Of a DNA stretch of 64,000 nt, positions 15,295 to 23,814 are shown in pieces. This DNA comes from Paenibacillus sp. RC67 (GTDB lineage: Bacteria > Bacillota > Bacilli > Paenibacillales > NBRC-103111). Positions within the stretch are counted from its first letter, which is position 1, and each line of letters starts with the position of its first letter. The stretch covers positions 7,855,501-7,919,500 of the forward strand of contig NZ_CP125098.1 of assembly GCF_030020805.1 (NCBI RefSeq). The letters run 5' to 3'. The position numbers were made by a program, and so were the translations under genes. Under the pieces are notes generated by a model that saw only the letters and a list, made by a program, of their open reading frames with translations, was not told the DNA's origin and made no database searches.

Positions 15295-15684
15295 ATTACG
15301 AAAATTATTATTTCTAACGTATCGGATCCCCCAATATATCAACAAATAAAAGGACAAATTAAGGATGCCATTCTTAGAGGAGAATTAGCCGAAGGCGAGC
15401 TTCTTCCCTCTATTCGTGCACTGGCTAACGACCTGCACGTGAGCGTACTGACCACCCGCAGGGTGTACGATGAGCTTGAAACAGAAGGCTTCATTACTAC
15501 CAGGGCAGGAAAGGGCTCCTATGTCGCTCAAGGAAACCTGGAGCTTTTGCGAGAATCCAAGCGGCGGATGGTCGAAGCGAAGCTTACTGAAGCATGGAAT
15601 GCAGCCCTTTCGCTCGGCATCAGTAAAAGCGAGCTGTACCAAATGATGGATCTACTATTCGAGGAAGGAGATAGTGAACAATGA
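15295..15684 (+). CDS. GntR-family regulator, YtrA type
   Basis: This protein of about 129 residues has the N-terminal winged helix of GntR proteins (DPPIYQQIKGQIKDAIL, LPSIRALANDLHVSV, YDELETEGFITTRAGKGSYV) and the short YtrA-type C-terminal helix instead of a ligand domain. It lies directly upstream of an ABC transporter and overlaps it by four bases. The start is unusual: after a stop at 15289 no in-frame ATG, GTG or TTG precedes the HTH, whereas homologues begin just before IIISN. I set it at the ATT codon at 15295; ACG at 15298 aligns with where an ATG would be expected. Confidence 0.8.
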   Translation: MTKIIISNVSDPPIYQQIKGQIKDAILRGELAEGELLPSIRALANDLHVSVLTTRRVYDELETEGFITTRAGKGSYVAQGNLELLRESKRRMVEAKLTEAWNAALSLGISKSELYQMMDLLFEEGDSEQ

Positions 15685-16532
15685 GTGCTGTTTTGGAAGT
15701 AGAGGGTTTGAACATGAATAGGGGTTCCTTCGGATTACTGGATGTCAGCTTCTCTTTACCGGAAGGCTGCATCACCGGCTTTATCGGGGTTAACGGAGCT
15801 GGAAAAACGACAACCATTAAATCCATTCTAGGTTTAACACTAAAAGATTCCGGGAAAATTCAGTTATTCGGTAAAGATATGGATAAGCATGAGCGAGAAT
15901 TGAAGAATCGGATCGGTATCGTGTTCGATGAAGGCTACTTCTATGAGGATTTAACCATGGGAGAAATGAAAAGCGTACTTGCTCCCGCTTACTTCTACTG
16001 GGATAACGCCGAATTTCATAAAAACATGGATCGTTTCGAGCTAAACCAAAATCAGAAAATATCGACTTTGTCCAAAGGGATGCGGATGAAGTATGCCATT
16101 GCTTTAGCGCTATCCCATCACGCTGATTTACTGATCATGGATGAGCCGACAAGCGGGCTTGATCCTTTAATACGAAGCGAGATTATGGAGATTATGTTAG
16201 AGTTTATGGAGCAGGACGGCAAAAGTGTCTTCTTCTCCACGCACATAACCTCTGACCTTGATAAAATAGCGGATATGCTCATTCTAATTGATAAAGGTCA
16301 CATTATTTTAAACGAGGATAAAGACTTATTGTTAGATACGCACGGCTTCGTTAAGGGAGACAAGAAAGAGCTTAATGAGCATACTCGGAGCCTATTTCTA
16401 ACGCTGCGTGAAACTACGTATGGCTTTGAAGGCTTGACCAACAATAAACCGGCTGTATATGAAAATATCGCTAGTGCTCTTATTGAGAAGCCTACCATTG
16501 AAGATATCATGCTCGGATATATTAGGAGGTAA
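15681..16532 (+). CDS. ABC transporter ATP-binding protein
   Basis: This 283-residue ATPase has Walker A GVNGAGKTT (about residue 34), an unusual signature LSKGMRMKYAIALAL in place of LSGGQ, Walker B LLIMDEPTSGLDP and the switch histidine in FFSTHITSD. The LSKGM variant is common in the YtrB/EcsA-type exporters next to GntR regulators. It overlaps gntR by ATGA and the permease by one base. The substrate is not evident; homologous systems respond to cell-envelope antibiotics. Confidence 0.92.
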   Translation: MSAVLEVEGLNMNRGSFGLLDVSFSLPEGCITGFIGVNGAGKTTTIKSILGLTLKDSGKIQLFGKDMDKHERELKNRIGIVFDEGYFYEDLTMGEMKSVLAPAYFYWDNAEFHKNMDRFELNQNQKISTLSKGMRMKYAIALALSHHADLLIMDEPTSGLDPLIRSEIMEIMLEFMEQDGKSVFFSTHITSDLDKIADMLILIDKGHIILNEDKDLLLDTHGFVKGDKKELNEHTRSLFLTLRETTYGFEGLTNNKPAVYENIASALIEKPTIEDIMLGYIRR

Positions 16533-17188
16533 TGACTATGCTGCTAAATTTGGTGAAGAAAGACTCCCTTCTAGTGAAAAAGTATATGATCCTTATGTTC
16601 CTTGCTGCCATCATACTTCCGGTGTTTATTAAGTTAAAAACGGAATTTCTTGCGTCCGGAGGCTTCCTTGCCTTTTTTATAAGCACGCTGTACATTCAGT
16701 TCCTGACTTTTAGTTCGGTATCCATGTCAGAGTATAAAAGCAAAGGCTCAGCCCTTCTATGCTCGACTCCCTACGGTAGAGCTGCGATTATCCAATCGAA
16801 ATATCTGTTTTTGTTGATCCTATTCACTGGCTGCTGCATTTTATATACAATCACCGCCTGGTTTATCCCGCATCAGATGGGTATGTTAAGCTTTTCCGAT
16901 TTTGCGTACTGCTTTTTGATCCTAACGGTCGTTTTCTCGATCATGATTCCGGTGCAGTACCGCCTTGGCTTCGAAAGAGCCCGATATATTTTCTCCATTA
17001 GCATTTTCATCGTGCCATTTATCGTTCCAGCTGTGATGAAATATATGCAAACTAACGACATCAGCTTCCATATTACATTCCCGATTCCAACGATCGTTCA
17101 GGATCTGTTGCCTATTGTACTGGCTCTTGTCATAGCCATTAGTTCTATGATCACTTGCATCCGAATTTATGAAAAACAGAATCTTTAA
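16532..17188 (+). CDS. ABC-2 type transporter permease
   Basis: This 218-residue protein has six probable membrane helices and resembles the ABC2_membrane_5 group paired with YtrA-type regulators. The conserved early segment KKDSLLVKKYMIL and the middle EYKSKGSALLCSTPYGRAAIIQSKY fit that group. AGGAGG lies just upstream and the ATG overlaps the ATPase stop codon. It would form the membrane part of a homodimeric exporter with the ATPase at 15681. Confidence 0.85.
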   Translation: MTMLLNLVKKDSLLVKKYMILMFLAAIILPVFIKLKTEFLASGGFLAFFISTLYIQFLTFSSVSMSEYKSKGSALLCSTPYGRAAIIQSKYLFLLILFTGCCILYTITAWFIPHQMGMLSFSDFAYCFLILTVVFSIMIPVQYRLGFERARYIFSISIFIVPFIVPAVMKYMQTNDISFHITFPIPTIVQDLLPIVLALVIAISSMITCIRIYEKQNL

Positions 17189-17319
17189 AGCTTGTCCTGT
17201 AAAGCTGGGAGGTGCAACGGAAGGTTTGCTGCGCCTCCTTACTGCATTGATTGCTGTCTGACCTCATTGTATGATGAAAAGACCAACCATGAAGACAAGA
17301 AGAGAAGGGACTAACCGCC

Positions 17320-18123
17320 ATGAGTTTTCAACAGCTCGTTTCCATCATACCGGTATTCGAACAAGTGGAGTCCTTCACTACGGCCCAAACTATCGTTAGC
17401 CCTCCCGACCGACACCTGATCATTGTCGTGCTGCGCGGTCATCTCTTGATCTCAGGCTGCAATCAGGAGCCTGTTATGGTTGCTCAAGGCTTCGCCTGCC
17501 CCCCCGATCACAGCCCTTTTACGATTCAGGTTCCCAAGACAAAAACAGCCGAGTACATCATCATCTCTTACCGCATTTTTCCCGAGAACAGATCTTGGAC
17601 TTTGCATGGTCCGCTTCGCACCTTCAGTGAGGTCAAAATCAAATACATGCTGGACGAGCTCATTCGGACGACCGAGGATATCGATACCCCGTCTGAAGAA
17701 GCCCATCTCGTACAGCAAGTCCGCAAGCGCCTCATCCTCGAAAGGATATTGTTCATTTATTTATATGAGACTCAATGGACCCAAGAGGACAAGTCTTCTG
17801 CGGCTAGTATGGAGGAGTCCCTTTCCTATATGAACGAGCATTATATGCTCAAGCTCACGCTCCCCATGCTGGCAGAACGGGCAGGAATGAGTGTCGGACA
17901 CTATACCGTTCTGTTCAAAACCCTCACTGGAGACACCATGAGCCACTATTTGCGCCGACTTCGGATACAAAAAGCGAAGCAAATGTTCCAGCAGACCCAT
18001 CTGCCAGCCAAAGAGGTCGCCCAGCTTGTCGGCTTCATGGATTATTTTCATTTCAGCCGGACCTTCAAGCAAGAAACGGGTTCTTCTCCTACCGACTTCC
18101 TCAAAAGCTTGGATAAAATCTAA
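17320..18123 (+). CDS. AraC-family transcriptional regulator
   Basis: This 267-residue protein has an N-terminal cupin-like sensing domain (about residues 1-150) and a C-terminal AraC DNA-binding domain with two helix-turn-helix units (LTLPMLAERAGMSVGHYTVLFK and AKEVAQLVGFMDYFHFSRTFKQETG). The GAAGGGA site precedes the ATG by nine bases. It lies 98 bases ahead of a siderophore-binding protein gene, with a Fur box in between, so it probably activates that uptake set when the siderophore is present, as Btr does in Bacillus; unlike Btr it lacks a fused binding-protein domain. Confidence 0.88.
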   Translation: MSFQQLVSIIPVFEQVESFTTAQTIVSPPDRHLIIVVLRGHLLISGCNQEPVMVAQGFACPPDHSPFTIQVPKTKTAEYIIISYRIFPENRSWTLHGPLRTFSEVKIKYMLDELIRTTEDIDTPSEEAHLVQQVRKRLILERILFIYLYETQWTQEDKSSAASMEESLSYMNEHYMLKLTLPMLAERAGMSVGHYTVLFKTLTGDTMSHYLRRLRIQKAKQMFQQTHLPAKEVAQLVGFMDYFHFSRTFKQETGSSPTDFLKSLDKI

Positions 18124-18189
18124 AAATATAACATGTTCAATCTTCAGATTAGATATGGTCTAACCTCTCATATGCGGCTAAAATCAATT

Positions 18190-18208
18190 GAGAATAATTA
18201 TTATTATC
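18190..18208 (+). promoter_or_regulatory. Fur box upstream of siderophore operon
   Basis: The 19-base site GAGAATAATTATTATTATC matches the classical Fur consensus GATAATGATAATCATTATC at 15 of 19 positions. It lies 13 bases before the start codon at 18222 and just ahead of the ribosome binding site, so Fur with iron should block transcription. Confidence 0.8.
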
Positions 18209-18221
18209 AGGAGGAACGATC

Positions 18222-19193
18222 ATGCAACATCGATTTATCCGCATCCTTACCTTTACTTTATCGTTGGTTCTTGCCATAAGCCTTGCTGCTTGCGGTCAAA
18301 CCGCCAGTAATTCCAGTCAGGGAAGTCAAACGGGCCAAGGCAATTCTCCCACTGCAGCGCCAAGCGACGGCAAAATTACAGTAGAAGATGCTCAAGGAAC
18401 GGTCACGCTTCCTAAGAAACCGGAACGTATCGTTACGATGGACTTCAGCTTTACAGACATGCTGGTGACGCTAGGTGTTCAACCGGTAGGAATCGCCGAT
18501 GACGGCAGCAAGGACTTATTCATGGATGCCGTGAAAAGCCAGCTGAAATCCTATACATCCGTAGGCTCTCGTTATGAGCCGAATATTGAGCTAATCAGCT
18601 CCCTTAAGCCCGATCTTATTATCGTCGATATCAATAAACATAAGAACGCGCTGCCGCAGCTGAAAGCTATAGCACCGATTCTCGTATTGAACGATTTCCA
18701 AGCCGATTACGAACAAATGCTCAAAAACTACATCATTACCGCCAAAGCCGTCGGCAAAGAAGCGGAAGGAAAGAAACGTCTCGAAGAGCACCAAGCCAAA
18801 ATGGAAGCAGCCAAAAAGAAAATCAAGAACGCTAACCTGACGGTTCTTCCTGCTGTGGTCAATCCAACTGGATTCTTCGGTCATTCCGATCATTCTTATT
18901 CCGGCTCGATGTTGAAAATGCTGGGCTTCAACGATCCGCTAAAAAGCGATACGGCCTATCCTCAATTAACATTGGAGCAGTTGGTTGAAACGAACCCGCA
19001 GGCCTTGTTCCTTATGCCAACGGATAAGGTGACCATCGTCAATCAATGGGAAACGAACCCCTTGTGGAAAAAAATTGATGCGGTAGCTAAAAACAAAGTC
19101 TATATGGTTGAACGCCGTGATTGGTCGTTATCCCGTGGCATGCTCGGTTCCGAGAAAATTGCCGAAGATATTTTAAAACAGCTGGGAGAATAA
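18222..19193 (+). CDS. Iron-siderophore ABC transporter substrate-binding lipoprotein
   Basis: This 323-residue protein has a lipobox (ISLAAC, Cys24) and a class III periplasmic-binding fold of the FecB/FhuD kind: VTLPKKPERIVTMDFSFTDMLVTLGVQPVGIADD, then SLKPDLIIVD, and a long helix between two lobes (about residues 165-205). It should capture a ferric siderophore at the outer face of the membrane. The start has AGGAGG. Two permease genes follow; there is no ATPase gene in this cluster. Confidence 0.92.
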   Translation: MQHRFIRILTFTLSLVLAISLAACGQTASNSSQGSQTGQGNSPTAAPSDGKITVEDAQGTVTLPKKPERIVTMDFSFTDMLVTLGVQPVGIADDGSKDLFMDAVKSQLKSYTSVGSRYEPNIELISSLKPDLIIVDINKHKNALPQLKAIAPILVLNDFQADYEQMLKNYIITAKAVGKEAEGKKRLEEHQAKMEAAKKKIKNANLTVLPAVVNPTGFFGHSDHSYSGSMLKMLGFNDPLKSDTAYPQLTLEQLVETNPQALFLMPTDKVTIVNQWETNPLWKKIDAVAKNKVYMVERRDWSLSRGMLGSEKIAEDILKQLGE

Positions 19194-19198
19194 CCGCA

Positions 19199-20221
19199 AT
19201 GAATACCTCAGTTCGAATGGAGAAGCAGAACCGCTCACGGTTTCTGCTCTTCCTTTTTTGTATTTGCTCCCTCTTACTAGTCGGCGGCATGCTATTCAGT
19301 CTCAAATGGGGCCAGGCACAAATGTCCTGGAGTATCTTATTCGAAGCGCTGACCTATCAAGGGCATGAAAAGCTTCATCTATATATCCAAACACTGCGTC
19401 TGCCGCGTACTTTGACTGCCTGCATGGTAGGTATTATGCTAGCGCTGGCCGGTCTATTAACGCAGCTTACGACCAAGAACCCTCTTGCATCTCCGCATAT
19501 ATTCGGTATTAATGCAGGGGCCTCTTTGGCCGTTGTTCTTGGACTAGTGCTGTCCGCTGGATTAGGACTCATGACTTCGATGGCGCTTGCCTTCCTAGGA
19601 GCTATAGCCGGAGCTTTCCTCGTATGGTCGTTAGCGGGCATCGGACACAAGCAATATGTCCGAATGGCTCTTGCAGGCATTACCGTCCACTTCCTGCTAT
19701 CTTCGCTGACGGAAGGCGCCATGATATTGAACCAGTACTCCACAGAGAGTATGATATTCTGGCTTGTCGGCTCTGTTAACCGAGCAGGCTGGAACGAAGT
19801 GGCAGCGCTCTTCCCCTTCTTGGTCGGCGGCCTTCTATTGCTTGCCTTCATGGTGCCTTCCTTCCGTCTGCTGCCTCTTGACGACGACATCGCGTCGGGA
19901 TTAGGCCAACGGGTTGCCCTTGTTAGAGCGATAGGGATGCTGCTTGTTATCGTGTTTGCGGGCTCTGCTGTTGCCGTATGCGGGCCGATTGGCTTTGTAT
20001 GCCTCATTGTCCCCCATATCGCACGAGCGCTGGCAGGCCCCAATCTGAACGTTCTCGTGCCTCTTACAGGACTGCTTGGCGGTTTGATGCTCGTATATGC
20101 CGATCTGTTCAGCCGCTTCATTGCTTTTCCATTCGAATCGCCGGTGGGTATCGTGACGTCCGCCATTGGAGCGCCGTTCTTTATTTATTTGTCACGGCGG
20201 CAAGGGGGATCTAAAAAATGA
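19199..20221 (+). CDS. FecCD-family siderophore transporter permease
   Basis: This protein of about 340 residues has ten or so membrane helices and the FecCD signatures LRLPRTLTACMVGIMLALAG, NPLASPHIFGINAGAS, GPIGFVCLIVPHIAR and PVGIVTSAIGAPFFIYL. I place the start at the ATG at 19199, with GGGAGA nine bases upstream and directly after the binding-protein stop; the longer reading from 19121 would overlap that gene. It pairs with the next permease. Confidence 0.92.
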   Translation: MNTSVRMEKQNRSRFLLFLFCICSLLLVGGMLFSLKWGQAQMSWSILFEALTYQGHEKLHLYIQTLRLPRTLTACMVGIMLALAGLLTQLTTKNPLASPHIFGINAGASLAVVLGLVLSAGLGLMTSMALAFLGAIAGAFLVWSLAGIGHKQYVRMALAGITVHFLLSSLTEGAMILNQYSTESMIFWLVGSVNRAGWNEVAALFPFLVGGLLLLAFMVPSFRLLPLDDDIASGLGQRVALVRAIGMLLVIVFAGSAVAVCGPIGFVCLIVPHIARALAGPNLNVLVPLTGLLGGLMLVYADLFSRFIAFPFESPVGIVTSAIGAPFFIYLSRRQGGSKK

Positions 20222-21195
20222 AAAACACACTTATTCTCCTCTTGGCTTGCCTGGTGATGCTCGTATTAAGCGTCATTTCGATCAGCGTAGGTGCCGTTTC
20301 TATTCCACTGTCCGATGTCGGCAGCAGCTTATTTAATCAGACAAGCTCATCCTATTTCATCGTTCATGAATTACGTCTGCCACGGGTCATCGTAGCGATT
20401 TTGGCCGGATTCGGGTTAGCCGTTGCCGGGGGCATTCTGCAAAGTCTGGTACGTAATCCGCTGGCCAGCCCCGATGTCATAGGCATTACGAAGGGAGCCG
20501 GATTCACGGCGGCGGCCGTCATCTTCCTGTTTCCCAAATCACCTATTTATGTACTGCCGCTGGCTGCTTTTGCCGGTGCTGTCGCTGCTTTCCTTATCTT
20601 GTTAGCCTTAAGCAAAAGGCTCACTTTGACTCCAGCATCATTGGCTCTTGTCGGCGTTGCCATAGGAGCCGTGTTTCAGGCGGGGATCCAATACTTAATC
20701 GTGACGAATCCAACCAACGTCAACATGGCGCTGCTGTGGATGTCCGGCAGCTTATGGGGCCGCGGGTGGAGTCAGGTGCAGTACCTCCTGCCCGCTATGG
20801 CTGTGCTGCTTGCCTTTGCTTACGGGAGCTTCAAGAAATTAAACGTATTCCAGCTTGGTGACGAAATTAGCGTCTCTCTAGGTTTGCAAATTGTGCGCGA
20901 GCGCTTCTGGCTGTTCCTATTGGCGGTAACCTTGTCCGGTATCTCGGTATCGGCGGTCGGAGCCATTGGCTTTATAGGGCTTCTGGCTCCGCATATGGCG
21001 CGCAGTCTCGTCGGAAGCCTTAACCAGTGGCTTCTACCGCTAGCCGCAATCTTAGGAGCGGACCTCATGCTTCTGGGAGATTGCCTGGGCCGAATCATTA
21101 TCATTCCGCGTGAAGTGCCTGTTGGTATCATGACCGCCATTATTGGCGCTCCTTATTTCATCTACTTGCTGCGAAGAGAAAGAATGCGGCGCTAA
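20218..21195 (+). CDS. FecCD-family siderophore transporter permease
   Basis: This 325-residue permease has LRLPRVIVAILAGFGLAVAG, NPLASPDVIGITKGAG, GAIGFIGLLAPHMAR and PVGIMTAIIGAPYFIYLL, all FecCD motifs. Its ATG overlaps the stop of the first permease (ATGA). With the binding protein at 18222 it makes a two-permease importer that needs an ATPase encoded elsewhere, perhaps the one at 23017. Confidence 0.92.
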   Translation: MKNTLILLLACLVMLVLSVISISVGAVSIPLSDVGSSLFNQTSSSYFIVHELRLPRVIVAILAGFGLAVAGGILQSLVRNPLASPDVIGITKGAGFTAAAVIFLFPKSPIYVLPLAAFAGAVAAFLILLALSKRLTLTPASLALVGVAIGAVFQAGIQYLIVTNPTNVNMALLWMSGSLWGRGWSQVQYLLPAMAVLLAFAYGSFKKLNVFQLGDEISVSLGLQIVRERFWLFLLAVTLSGISVSAVGAIGFIGLLAPHMARSLVGSLNQWLLPLAAILGADLMLLGDCLGRIIIIPREVPVGIMTAIIGAPYFIYLLRRERMRR

Positions 21196-21240
21196 GCCTA
21201 AGAGCTTCAAGAGTTTCACTTACTATATGGTGTGAAAATA

Positions 21241-21285
21241 AAAAACAATCGGTTCAGGCCCTGCGGCTTTGTCCGATTGTTTTTG
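21241..21285. terminator. Bidirectional terminator
   Basis: AAAACAATCGG (21242-21252) pairs with CCGATTGTTTT (21273-21283), with T runs outward on both strands. It ends the siderophore operon on plus and the DUF4180 gene on minus. Confidence 0.85.
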
Positions 21286-21318
21286 CATTTGAAGGACTCT
21301 TACTTGCATCCTCCTCCA

Positions 21319-21687
21319 TTAACTGACGCTATGTAGAGCTTCAAGGCCTGCCTCGTTATCTTTTACGAAGAAGAATTGCTTGCCATGGTTGCACTCATAT
21401 ATAAAATCCTTCAGGCTCTTGCTGTTATATCCTTCAAAGTCTCCGACTATGGCTAGCTTCACTTGATAATTCGTATATTTTTGCAGTATTTCTCCGGCAA
21501 GCTTTGTTCTTAATTCGAAGAACTCCTCTGCTATGTTCGCCTTGTTAATCAGGATTTTATGACAATCGTCAGTGTATTTTACTGTTGCCATCAAGTCCAA
21601 TGCCGCTTGAACGTCACCTATTACGACTTCGGGGCTCTCTACAATGGCTACCTTAGAGTTCCCCTTTTGGTCCACCGAAATGTTCAC
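21319..21687 (-). CDS. DUF4180 domain protein
   Basis: This 122-residue soluble protein matches DUF4180 in overall form: early VESPEVVIGDVQAALDLMATV, the central ILINKANIAEEFFELRTKLAGEILQKYTNY and the final DFIYECNHGKQFFFV. The family is a small alpha/beta protein of unknown role. The start has AGGAGAG nearby. It lies between two iron-related units without an obvious link to either. Confidence 0.83.
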   Translation of the reverse strand: MNISVDQKGNSKVAIVESPEVVIGDVQAALDLMATVKYTDDCHKILINKANIAEEFFELRTKLAGEILQKYTNYQVKLAIVGDFEGYNSKSLKDFIYECNHGKQFFFVKDNEAGLEALHSVS

Positions 21688-21781
21688 GATACTTCTCTCC
21701 TTTCACATTAATTGAAGCTAAACCTTTACTCCAACGATAATAATTATACCATAAATTGTAATTGCTTACTCTCCATCTATT

Positions 21782-22834
21782 TCACGACTCCATCATCCGC
21801 TTCACCAGCTCCCTATTGCGGGTTTTAAACACCTCGTTATGTGACGATACCATAGCGATTTTGCTGGCATCTGGTTGGATGAATTGCTTTGCCTTATTCA
21901 CAGCATTGGCTGCATCTTGAAAGGCTCCAGCAATCAAATGCAGCTTCCCATCATGCATCAGAATATCTCCGGCCGCATATAGTCCCGGTACCGAGGACTC
22001 GCTGGTGGAATTGCCTGCAATATAATAATTGTCCGCGATGTCAATGTTCAAGCTGCTGTTCTCCAACAAATTCGTATCCCGCTCATATCCGTGATTGATG
22101 ACCACTTCATCAATGGGTAGATAGGTGACCTCACCGGAATCCTGATGTGTCAGCTCAACACGTTCAATCGCTTCGTGACCCGCATTTGCCATTAATCTTG
22201 TAATGGTTGTTTGGAAGTAGCAAATCACGGAGCTATTCTTCAGCTGTGTGATTTGTGACTCATGCCCGGATAAAGAGTCTTTCCGATAAGTTAAATACAC
22301 TTGCCGAGCAATCGGCTCCAGCTCATTGGCCCAATCGATAGCAGAGTTCCCGCCGCCCGAGATAACAACCGTCCTGTCCTTAAACTGTTTCAAAGATTTT
22401 ACCGTATAATGCAGATTGCTGACCTCATATCGTTCCGCACCTTCGATTTCCAATTTCGCAGGCTTTAAGATGCCGCTTCCGACGGCTACAATGACCGTTT
22501 TAGAATAATGCTTCTGGCCCGAAGCTGTGCTCAGTTCAAAAACCCCCTCATCATTACGTGTAATCGACTGCACTTTCTCATTAAGCACAACCTCAGGGTT
22601 AAACGTAAGACCCTGCTCTACTAACTGTTCAATGAGCTTAGCCCCTGGAATGGGTGTGACCCCACCGATATCCCAAATCATCTTTTCCGGGTACACATGG
22701 ACCTTCCCTCCTAGCCGCGGTTGATACTCAATCAGCTTGGTCTTCATTTCTCTAAGTCCGCTATAAAAAGTGGAATAAAGCCCTGCTGGGCCTCCTCCAA
22801 TTACGGTTACATCGAATAACTCATCACCCTTCAT
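21782..22834 (-). CDS. Ferredoxin/flavodoxin-NADP reductase-like flavoprotein (YcgT/YumC type)
   Basis: This protein of about 350 residues is a thioredoxin-reductase-like FAD/NADPH enzyme without the CxxC redox pair. The FAD site VTVIGGGPAGLYSTFYSGLR is at the N terminus, the NADPH site VVISGGGNSAIDWANEL is central, and the second FAD motif GLYAAGDILMHDGKLHLIAGAFQDAANAVNKA is near the end. I choose the ATG at 22834, eight bases after AAGGAG, not the GTG at 22843. A Fur box lies upstream, and a siderophore importer is divergent, so it may reduce imported ferric siderophores or feed electrons to such a step. Confidence 0.9.
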   Translation of the reverse strand: MKGDELFDVTVIGGGPAGLYSTFYSGLREMKTKLIEYQPRLGGKVHVYPEKMIWDIGGVTPIPGAKLIEQLVEQGLTFNPEVVLNEKVQSITRNDEGVFELSTASGQKHYSKTVIVAVGSGILKPAKLEIEGAERYEVSNLHYTVKSLKQFKDRTVVISGGGNSAIDWANELEPIARQVYLTYRKDSLSGHESQITQLKNSSVICYFQTTITRLMANAGHEAIERVELTHQDSGEVTYLPIDEVVINHGYERDTNLLENSSLNIDIADNYYIAGNSTSESSVPGLYAAGDILMHDGKLHLIAGAFQDAANAVNKAKQFIQPDASKIAMVSSHNEVFKTRNRELVKRMMES

Positions 22835-22864
22835 TTCATTCACTCCTTCTGATCTAATTAAAAA

Positions 22865-22879
22865 TGATAATCATTATCA
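22865..22879 (-). promoter_or_regulatory. Fur box for the flavoprotein gene
   Basis: TGATAATCATTATCA is a perfect 7-1-7 dyad and the core of the Fur consensus. It lies about 30 bases upstream of the reductase start on the minus strand. Confidence 0.88.
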
Positions 22880-22965
22880 ATTAACTGTACACTCTATTTT
22901 CCACTTTTTCAAGAATGGGTTGACAAGAGGTTGAAATCATTTTATGGTATTAAAATAGTCGATAT

Positions 22966-22980
22966 TGATAATCATTATCA
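22966..22980 (+). promoter_or_regulatory. Fur box for the siderophore ABC operon
   Basis: The same TGATAATCATTATCA dyad, extended to a 19-bp palindrome ATTGATAATCATTATCAAT (22964-22982), lies 37 bases before the ATPase start. It is 101 bases from its twin, so the two divergent units have separate Fur control. Confidence 0.9.
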
Positions 22981-23016
22981 ATAATTTTGCCCGTTATGCT
23001 TGAAAGGAGGTTCCTC

Positions 23017-23808
23017 ATGGTTCGCCTATACACGGATCATTTGAACATTGGCTACGGTGAACGATTTATAGTAAAAGACCTCAGCGTAGCGATTCCAGAT
23101 AAGAAAATTACAGCTATTATCGGATCGAACGGCTGTGGAAAATCCACACTGCTCAAAGCCATAACACGGATCATTCCGCATCAGTCAGGAGCCGTCATTT
23201 TAGATGGAGGCAACATTGCTCAAGAAAATACGAAGATGCTCGCCAAGAAGATGGCGATTTTACCGCAAACACCTGAGGGCGCAAGCGGCTTAACGGTCGG
23301 CGAGCTTGTATCCTACGGCCGATTCCCGTATCAAAAAGGCTTTGGCCGGCTGACCCCAAAGGATATGGAGGTTATTAGCTGGGCACTGGAGGCTACAGGA
23401 ACCGAAGCGTTTAAATACCGTCCTGTCGATGCACTGTCCGGAGGTCAGCGTCAACGTGTCTGGATTGCTATGGCACTGGCTCAAGAAACGGAAATCATCT
23501 TTTTGGATGAACCGACGACTTATTTGGATATGGCTCACCAGCTTGAGGTCTTGGAGCTTCTGCAAAAGCTGAATACAGAGCAAGAGCGTACGATTGTCAT
23601 GGTGCTTCATGATTTGAACCAAGCGGCTCGTTTTGCCGACTATATCATTGCTCTTAAAGACGGAGAAATTGTAAAAGCAGGAAGCTGCGAAGAAGTCATC
23701 GAGCACGAGGTGCTCAAGCAGGTGTTTCAGATCGATGCCGAAATCGGACGAGATCCCCGAACTGACAAGCCCATGTGCGTGACCTACAACTTGATGAAAG
23801 GAATGTAA
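23017..23808 (+). CDS. Siderophore ABC transporter ATP-binding protein (FepC/FhuC type)
   Basis: This 264-residue ATPase has Walker A IIGSNGCGKST (about residue 36), LSGGQRQRVWIAMALAQ, Walker B IIFLDEPTTYLD, and the switch histidine in VLHDLNQAARFAD. These are typical of the iron-siderophore class. The ATG at 23017 has AAAGGAGG seven to eight bases upstream; the in-frame TTG at 22987 does not. It leads an ATPase-binding protein-permease-permease operon and is the only siderophore ATPase in the window. Confidence 0.94.
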   Translation: MVRLYTDHLNIGYGERFIVKDLSVAIPDKKITAIIGSNGCGKSTLLKAITRIIPHQSGAVILDGGNIAQENTKMLAKKMAILPQTPEGASGLTVGELVSYGRFPYQKGFGRLTPKDMEVISWALEATGTEAFKYRPVDALSGGQRQRVWIAMALAQETEIIFLDEPTTYLDMAHQLEVLELLQKLNTEQERTIVMVLHDLNQAARFADYIIALKDGEIVKAGSCEEVIEHEVLKQVFQIDAEIGRDPRTDKPMCVTYNLMKGM

Positions 23809-23814
23809 CAACCG

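Noticed and set aside
17189..17319. Possible terminator after the ABC-2 permease
   Set aside because: A weak GAGGTGC/GCGCCTC pairing exists, but without a T run.
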